Below, in pieces: positions 6,101 to 8,281 of a DNA stretch of 8,281 nucleotides. The translations under genes were made by a program, and so were the position numbers. Origin of the DNA: Thermoplasmatota archaeon (GTDB lineage Archaea > Thermoplasmatota > Penumbrarchaeia > Penumbrarchaeales > Penumbrarchaeaceae); NCBI GenBank assembly GCA_030600725.1, contig JAUVLN010000084.1, forward strand, positions 1-8,281, given 5' to 3'. The stretch's first letter is position 1. Each line of letters starts with the position of its first letter. Under the pieces are notes generated by a model. It was given only the letters and a program-made list of their open reading frames with translations. It was not told the origin of the DNA and ran no database searches.

Positions 6101-7652
6101 CACCTGCTCGCAGGATTCCCAGGAGAGGGTCAAGGAGAAGATCGTGGAGCTGGGGCTGAACAGGGTGGTGATCGCCTCATGCACCCCAAGGACGCATGAG
6201 CCCCTGTTCCAGGATACCCTGCGCGAGGCCGGCCTGAACCCCCATCTATTCGAGATGGCGAACCTTAGGGACCAGAACTCATGGGTCCACAGGGACGATC
6301 CGGATAGGGCGACCGAAAAGGCGAAGGACTTGGTCAGGATGGCCGTAATGAAGGCTGCGGAGCTCTTTTCTGTATCTCACACCAGGATCCCGGTCAACCA
6401 CGACGCCCTCGTCATTGGAGGGGGCATAGCCGGTATGACGGCGGCCCTCTCCCTGGGTGATCAGGGTTTCCGGACATACCTGGTGGAGAGGGAGAACGAG
6501 CTTGGAGGGCACCTCAGGCAGATACACCTGGGGGTCAGCGGGGAGGACCCGCAGAAGCTCCTGAAGGATACAGTCGAGAGGGTGACAACCCATCCCAATA
6601 TCAAGGTGTACGCCGGAACCCGGATAGAGGAGATCGGCGGTTATGTGGGTAATTTCGATTCGAATCTGAAGGTGGAGGGAACCGCCGAGAATGTGTTGAT
6701 CTCACATGGCGCCGTGATAGTGGCGACGGGCGCCCTGCCCTACGAACCCACGGAATACGGCTATGGGCAGAATGACAACGTGCTCACCCAGACGGACCTG
6801 GAGACCATGCTTGCCGCGGGCGGAGAGTCGCTCGAGGATGTAAAGGAGATGGTGATGATCCAGTGCATCGGGTCGAGGAACGAGGAGCACCCCTACTGCA
6901 GCCGGGTCTGCTGCAGCAACGCCATCAAGAACGCGCTCAAGCTCAGGGAGGTAGACCCCTCCGCCACCATATACATCCTCTATCGGGATATCAGGACATA
7001 CGGATACAGGGAGGATACCCTCTACAGGAAAGCCAGGGAGAAGGGCATCATATTCCTCAGGTTCGAGGAGGGAGATGATCCGGTGATGGAGGAGAAGGAG
7101 GGTAAGATGACCATCACCCTGAAGGAGAGGGTGCTTGGAAGGGATATCATTCTCCATCCGGATAAACTGGTCCTCAGCAGGGGGATCGTCCCGCAGGACA
7201 ACACCGACCTATCCCGGCAGCTGAAGGTGCCTCTGAACTCCGATTCGTTCTTCTCCGAGGCCCATGTTAAATTGAGGCCGGTGGACTTCTCCGCGGATGG
7301 GATATTCCTGTGCGGTATGGCCCACTCCCCGAGGTTCATCGAGGAGGCCATAATACAGGCGAAGGCCACAGCGGCCAGGGCCGTAACGATCCTCTCCAGG
7401 GAGAGCCTCGAGACCCTCGGGAACATCTCCCACGTGAACCCCAGGTACTGTGCGGGATGCAGGATGTGCATAGATGTCTGCCCCTACGATGCGATCGATT
7501 TCGACCAGGAGAAGAGAATAGCCGTGGTCAACGAGATCCTCTGCCAGGGGTGCGGAGCGTGTGCGACCGCCTGTCCGGGCGGGGTCTCACAGCAGAACAC
7601 TTTCACCAAACGTCAGGTATTTGCGATGATAGATTCGTTCATGGAGGGATGA
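3129..7652 (+). CDS. hdrA: Giant HdrA-family fusion: split HdrA with inserted GltD/NfnB-like module, followed by a second HdrA
   Basis: This is a 1507-residue cytoplasmic flavoprotein, over twice the usual HdrA length. Order of domains: HdrA FAD lobe (GAGISG 22-27, CSMC 66-69); one [4Fe-4S] motif (C118, C121, C124, C128); a GltD/NfnB-like block with an iron-sulfur N-terminus (C169, C173, C212, C216, C220), FAD motif GAGPAG 282-287, nucleotide motif GGGNVAIDVAR from 417 and FAD-closing AGGD 558-561; a charged linker; cysteine cluster C651-C667; the second HdrA lobe (CVGSRD 750-755, YCSSVCC 762-768); then a second HdrA with FVCHCG (C958, C960), GGGIAG 1097-1102, QCIGSR 1245-1250 and two ferredoxin motifs (1441-1451, 1472-1482). 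The first HdrA unit has no N-terminal HdrA domain. Predicted role: additional flavin bifurcation and NAD(P)H coupling in the Hdr complex. ATG 3129 is the chosen start; no strong ribosome site precedes it, and GTG 3120 is an in-frame alternative. Confidence 0.9.
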   Translation: MKDEGIDAAEGSSIKGSVMVIGAGISGIQSSLDLADSGFKVYLVDRGLSIGGTMAQLDKTFPTNDCSMCILAPKLVYTGRHRNIEIITKSEVKKIKGEVGNFQVTLMKHPRFVDMDLCNGCGDCVEHCPVSILSDYNEGLDLRKAIYQPFPQAIPNVFAIDRSTERAPCRIECPAGLNAQGFIALASEEKFAEAYVLIKEKMPLPGSLGRICYHPCETECNRKEVDEPISICNIRRFIADHIYKHPEALEEYIKRRDENLSKIENRVEVKGRGHERRIAIVGAGPAGLTAAVDLKNMGYLPTIYEANETCGGMMHQGIPAYRLNKDYLKREIDLLIDENDLRIESSKALGKDFHLSDLKERGHEAVFLGLGAPTSRSLDIPGIESGGVDHGIEFLKGVTDGRYGKEHLKGEEVIVIGGGNVAIDVARSSVRLGASGVNIVCLESEREMPAHRWEIEEAIGEGVLVHTSLGPDRILSDGGKVTGLECVKCLSVFDERKRFSPKFDRECSRTLPGTKLIIAIGQGPDTQFLGDEGVELDPSGWIKVDKTTLQTSLEWVFAGGDVASGPASAVEAIGAGHEAAISIDRYLNGDDLSEGREARKEEGAPIPESSTRVPRDRERAPSISPDRRRTTFEEVEGTFDLEAVVNEARRCLNCGGCSECMQCVEHCQRGAIDHNMTEVTEELNVGAVILSPGFDEYVPPTGDSLGYRVYPNVLTSIEFERMLSASGPYKGHVKRISDGETPKKIAWLQCVGSRDESCDHPYCSSVCCMYATKEAVIAKEHLSGDLETHIYFMDHRSFGKDFDRYYERSKEEYGVVYRRSRVPRVEQDRETKDLIIRYVDDDGKVRKERYDMVVLSVGIQPCETLGDLSSALDINLNRYGFIETDAYTPVETSREGVYASGTVTEPKDIPESVTQASAAAADAAKDITSARGTEVVEKSYPSERDVMSEVPRIGVFVCHCGINIGGVIDVPGVVEYAKALPYVVLSDDNLFTCSQDSQERVKEKIVELGLNRVVIASCTPRTHEPLFQDTLREAGLNPHLFEMANLRDQNSWVHRDDPDRATEKAKDLVRMAVMKAAELFSVSHTRIPVNHDALVIGGGIAGMTAALSLGDQGFRTYLVERENELGGHLRQIHLGVSGEDPQKLLKDTVERVTTHPNIKVYAGTRIEEIGGYVGNFDSNLKVEGTAENVLISHGAVIVATGALPYEPTEYGYGQNDNVLTQTDLETMLAAGGESLEDVKEMVMIQCIGSRNEEHPYCSRVCCSNAIKNALKLREVDPSATIYILYRDIRTYGYREDTLYRKAREKGIIFLRFEEGDDPVMEEKEGKMTITLKERVLGRDIILHPDKLVLSRGIVPQDNTDLSRQLKVPLNSDSFFSEAHVKLRPVDFSADGIFLCGMAHSPRFIEEAIIQAKATAARAVTILSRESLETLGNISHVNPRYCAGCRMCIDVCPYDAIDFDQEKRIAVVNEILCQGCGACATACPGGVSQQNTFTKRQVFAMIDSFMEG
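3615..5063 (+). other. GltD/NfnB-like module and linker inserted into the first HdrA unit of the fusion
   Basis: This covers roughly residues 163-645 of the fusion protein. Before it the protein follows HdrA as far as FPQAIP (150-155), a motif also present in the separate HdrA. After it, HdrA similarity resumes with a cysteine cluster and ELNVGAV (682-688), matching EINVGSI of the separate HdrA. The insert has the hallmarks of the glutamate synthase small subunit and NfnB family: an N-terminal iron-sulfur domain starting APCRIECPAG, a canonical FAD site, a second GGGN dinucleotide site and a terminal FAGGD motif. In NfnB this fold bifurcates electrons from NADPH. No GltB glutaminase or synthase domain is seen, so glutamate synthesis is unlikely. 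The exact boundaries are approximate, judged by eye. Confidence 0.8.
4890..5050 (+). other. Charged, probably disordered interdomain linker in the fusion protein
   Basis: Residues about 588-641 are rich in Arg, Glu, Asp, Ser and Pro (for example RKEEGAPIPESS and PRDRERAPS), with no hydrophobic core pattern. They lie between the AGGD end of the GltD-like module and the six-cysteine cluster C651-C667. This looks like a flexible tether that lets the inserted flavoprotein swing relative to the HdrA core. The disorder is inferred from composition only. Confidence 0.55.
5955..5969 (+). promoter_or_regulatory. Possible internal translation start for the C-terminal HdrA unit
   Basis: Inside the fusion gene, a purine-rich GAGAGGG at 5955-5961 lies 5 nt before an in-frame ATG at 5967 (Met947). 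The reading from there, MSEVPRIGVFVCHCG, looks like a natural HdrA N-terminus and would give a separate 561-residue HdrA. AG-rich stretches are common in this sequence, so the match may be chance or a relic of an ancestral separate gene. Confidence 0.3.
7643..7648 (+). promoter_or_regulatory. Ribosome binding site for mvhD
   Basis: GGAGGG lies 5 nt before ATG 7654, inside the last codons of the upstream gene. It is a strong site that fixes the mvhD start. The upstream stop (7650-7652) is separated from the ATG by a single base, so translation of the two genes is probably coupled. Confidence 0.7.
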
Positions 7653-7653
7653 T

Positions 7654-8076
7654 ATGGGAGATTTCGAACCTAAGATCGTTGGCTTTCTCTGCAACTGGTG
7701 CTCCTACACGGGGGCGGACCTTGCGGGGACGAGCAGAATTCAGTATCCGCCGAACATCAGGGCCATACGGGTGATGTGCTCGAGCTCCGTAGACCCCATT
7801 TACGTCGTCAGGGCCCTCATGGAGGGGGCGGACGGGGTGCTTATCGGAGGGTGTCATCCGGGGGACTGCCATTACATCAACGGGAACTACAAGGCCCGAA
7901 GGAGGGTGGTCCTTCTGAAGAACATCCTGGAGACCCTGGGCATGGAGGAGGAGAGGGTGTGGATCCGGTGGGTCTCGGCATCCGAGGGGCAGAAGTTCGC
8001 CGATACGGTGGCCGAGATGGTGGATACGATAAAGAAGCTGGGTCCCAACCCGATTCCCACGAGGTGGGACGTATAG
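7654..8076 (+). CDS. mvhD: MvhD-type [2Fe-2S] electron-transfer subunit
   Basis: This 140-residue protein has the usual MvhD length and all its signature segments: GFLCNWCSYTGAD (C13, C16), VMCSSSVDP (C42), GGCHPGDCHY (C67, C72) and RWVSASEGQKFA near the C-terminus. In the methanogen MvhAGD-HdrABC complex, MvhD carries a [2Fe-2S] cluster and passes electrons from the hydrogenase, or in some species from formate dehydrogenase, to HdrA. Here it lies directly behind the HdrA fusion. No hydrogenase large or small subunit is in the window, and an FdhB-like gene follows, so the donor may not be hydrogen. One small departure from the usual sequence is SSS where many homologues have SGR before VDP. 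Family assignment is firm; the partner is inferred. Confidence 0.93.
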   Translation: MGDFEPKIVGFLCNWCSYTGADLAGTSRIQYPPNIRAIRVMCSSSVDPIYVVRALMEGADGVLIGGCHPGDCHYINGNYKARRRVVLLKNILETLGMEEERVWIRWVSASEGQKFADTVAEMVDTIKKLGPNPIPTRWDV

Positions 8077-8081
8077 GGAGG
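8077..8081 (+). promoter_or_regulatory. Ribosome binding site for the gene at the right edge
   Basis: GGAGG directly follows the mvhD stop. It is 4 nt from ATG 8086 and 7 nt from ATG 8089. The second spacing is more typical, so the true start may be 8089. Confidence 0.65.
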
Positions 8082-8085
8082 TGTG

Positions 8086-8281
8086 ATGATGGAAGGTATG
8101 ATTCTGGTAAAGGACGGTAACATCGCATCCGGCTGCAACGAGCTGTTCAGGGGTTTCCTGACATCCGGCAGGCTTGACGCCCTGCTGGTATCCCGGGAAA
8201 CGCCCAACGGGAAGATGGCATTCCCGGCATTGATATCGGACCCGGAGAGGCTGGGATCCGACATACTCTCTCCGATCCTGT
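8086..8281 (+). CDS. Probable FdhB/FrhB-like iron-sulfur flavoprotein subunit, N-terminus only, truncated at right edge
   Basis: The frame is open from ATG 8086 to the window edge, giving 65 residues. The visible part has a short lead (MMEGMILVKDGN), a helical stretch (CNELFRGFLTSG), then RLDALLVSRE, MAFPALISDPERLG and ILSPIL. This pattern, a conserved 'DALLV...P.L..DPE.L....P' lead-in, resembles the start of formate dehydrogenase beta/coenzyme F420 hydrogenase beta family proteins found next to hdr and mvhD genes. Such proteins usually carry two [4Fe-4S] clusters and a flavin and pass electrons between a dehydrogenase or F420 and an Hdr complex. None of those cluster motifs lies within the visible part, so the call rests on a short N-terminal resemblance and gene context. 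ATG 8089 is an equally possible start. Confidence 0.5.
   Translation, partial: MMEGMILVKDGNIASGCNELFRGFLTSGRLDALLVSRETPNGKMAFPALISDPERLGSDILSPIL

Noticed and set aside
3129..7652. Fusion as a product of sequencing error or missing stop between genes
   Set aside because: The frame stays open through all domain junctions with sensible protein sequence and linkers; a false join would be expected to leave frame-shifted nonsense near a junction. Not fully excluded without read data.
7698..8120. Second plus-strand frame overlapping mvhD
   Set aside because: It is rich in Gly, Arg and Pro without motifs and overlaps a textbook MvhD frame.
1..8281. Promoters, terminators, tRNA, CRISPR arrays, insertion sequences
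   Set aside because: None seen on reading both strands; there is no intergenic space longer than about 10 nt to hold them.

Overview
The window is one tightly packed, plus-strand operon fragment for an electron-bifurcating or electron-confurcating heterodisulfide reductase (Hdr)-type complex. Every gene lies on the same strand, and no junction is longer than about 10 nt. No promoter, terminator, RNA gene, mobile element or CRISPR array is visible, so both ends of the transcription unit lie outside the window. The organism is a strict anaerobe by inference from the gene content. The DNA is GC-rich, arginine is mostly AGG, and ATA isoleucine codons and GGAGG-type ribosome binding sites are frequent. 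This would fit an archaeon (euryarchaeal or Thermoplasmata-like) or an anaerobic bacterial lineage with archaeal-like codon use. The sequence alone does not decide between them.

Layout, left to right: the 3' end of hdrC (2-268); hdrB (279-1163), with two complete cysteine-rich CCG motifs; a stand-alone hdrA of normal length (1160-3118); a very large HdrA-family flavoprotein of about 1507 residues (3129-7652); mvhD (7654-8076); and the first 65 codons of a gene that resembles the N-terminus of FdhB/FrhB-type iron-sulfur flavoproteins (8086 to the right edge).

The large protein is the notable feature. It reads as an HdrA flavin domain split by an inserted GltD/NfnB-like module, which carries its own iron-sulfur domain, FAD site and pyridine-nucleotide site. 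The second half of the split HdrA follows, and then a second HdrA unit with its own N-terminal domain and C-terminal double [4Fe-4S] ferredoxin. With the separate hdrA, the operon encodes three HdrA-like flavin modules plus one NAD(P)-type flavin module.

Working model (inference): HdrB and HdrC reduce a disulfide at the noncubane clusters of HdrB. HdrA is the bifurcating flavoprotein. MvhD brings electrons in from a donor, possibly an FdhB-like partner encoded next. The GltD-like module couples the complex to NAD(P)H, and the ferredoxin domains link it to low-potential ferredoxin. In a methanogen the disulfide would be CoM-S-S-CoB. In any other organism the substrate is unknown.
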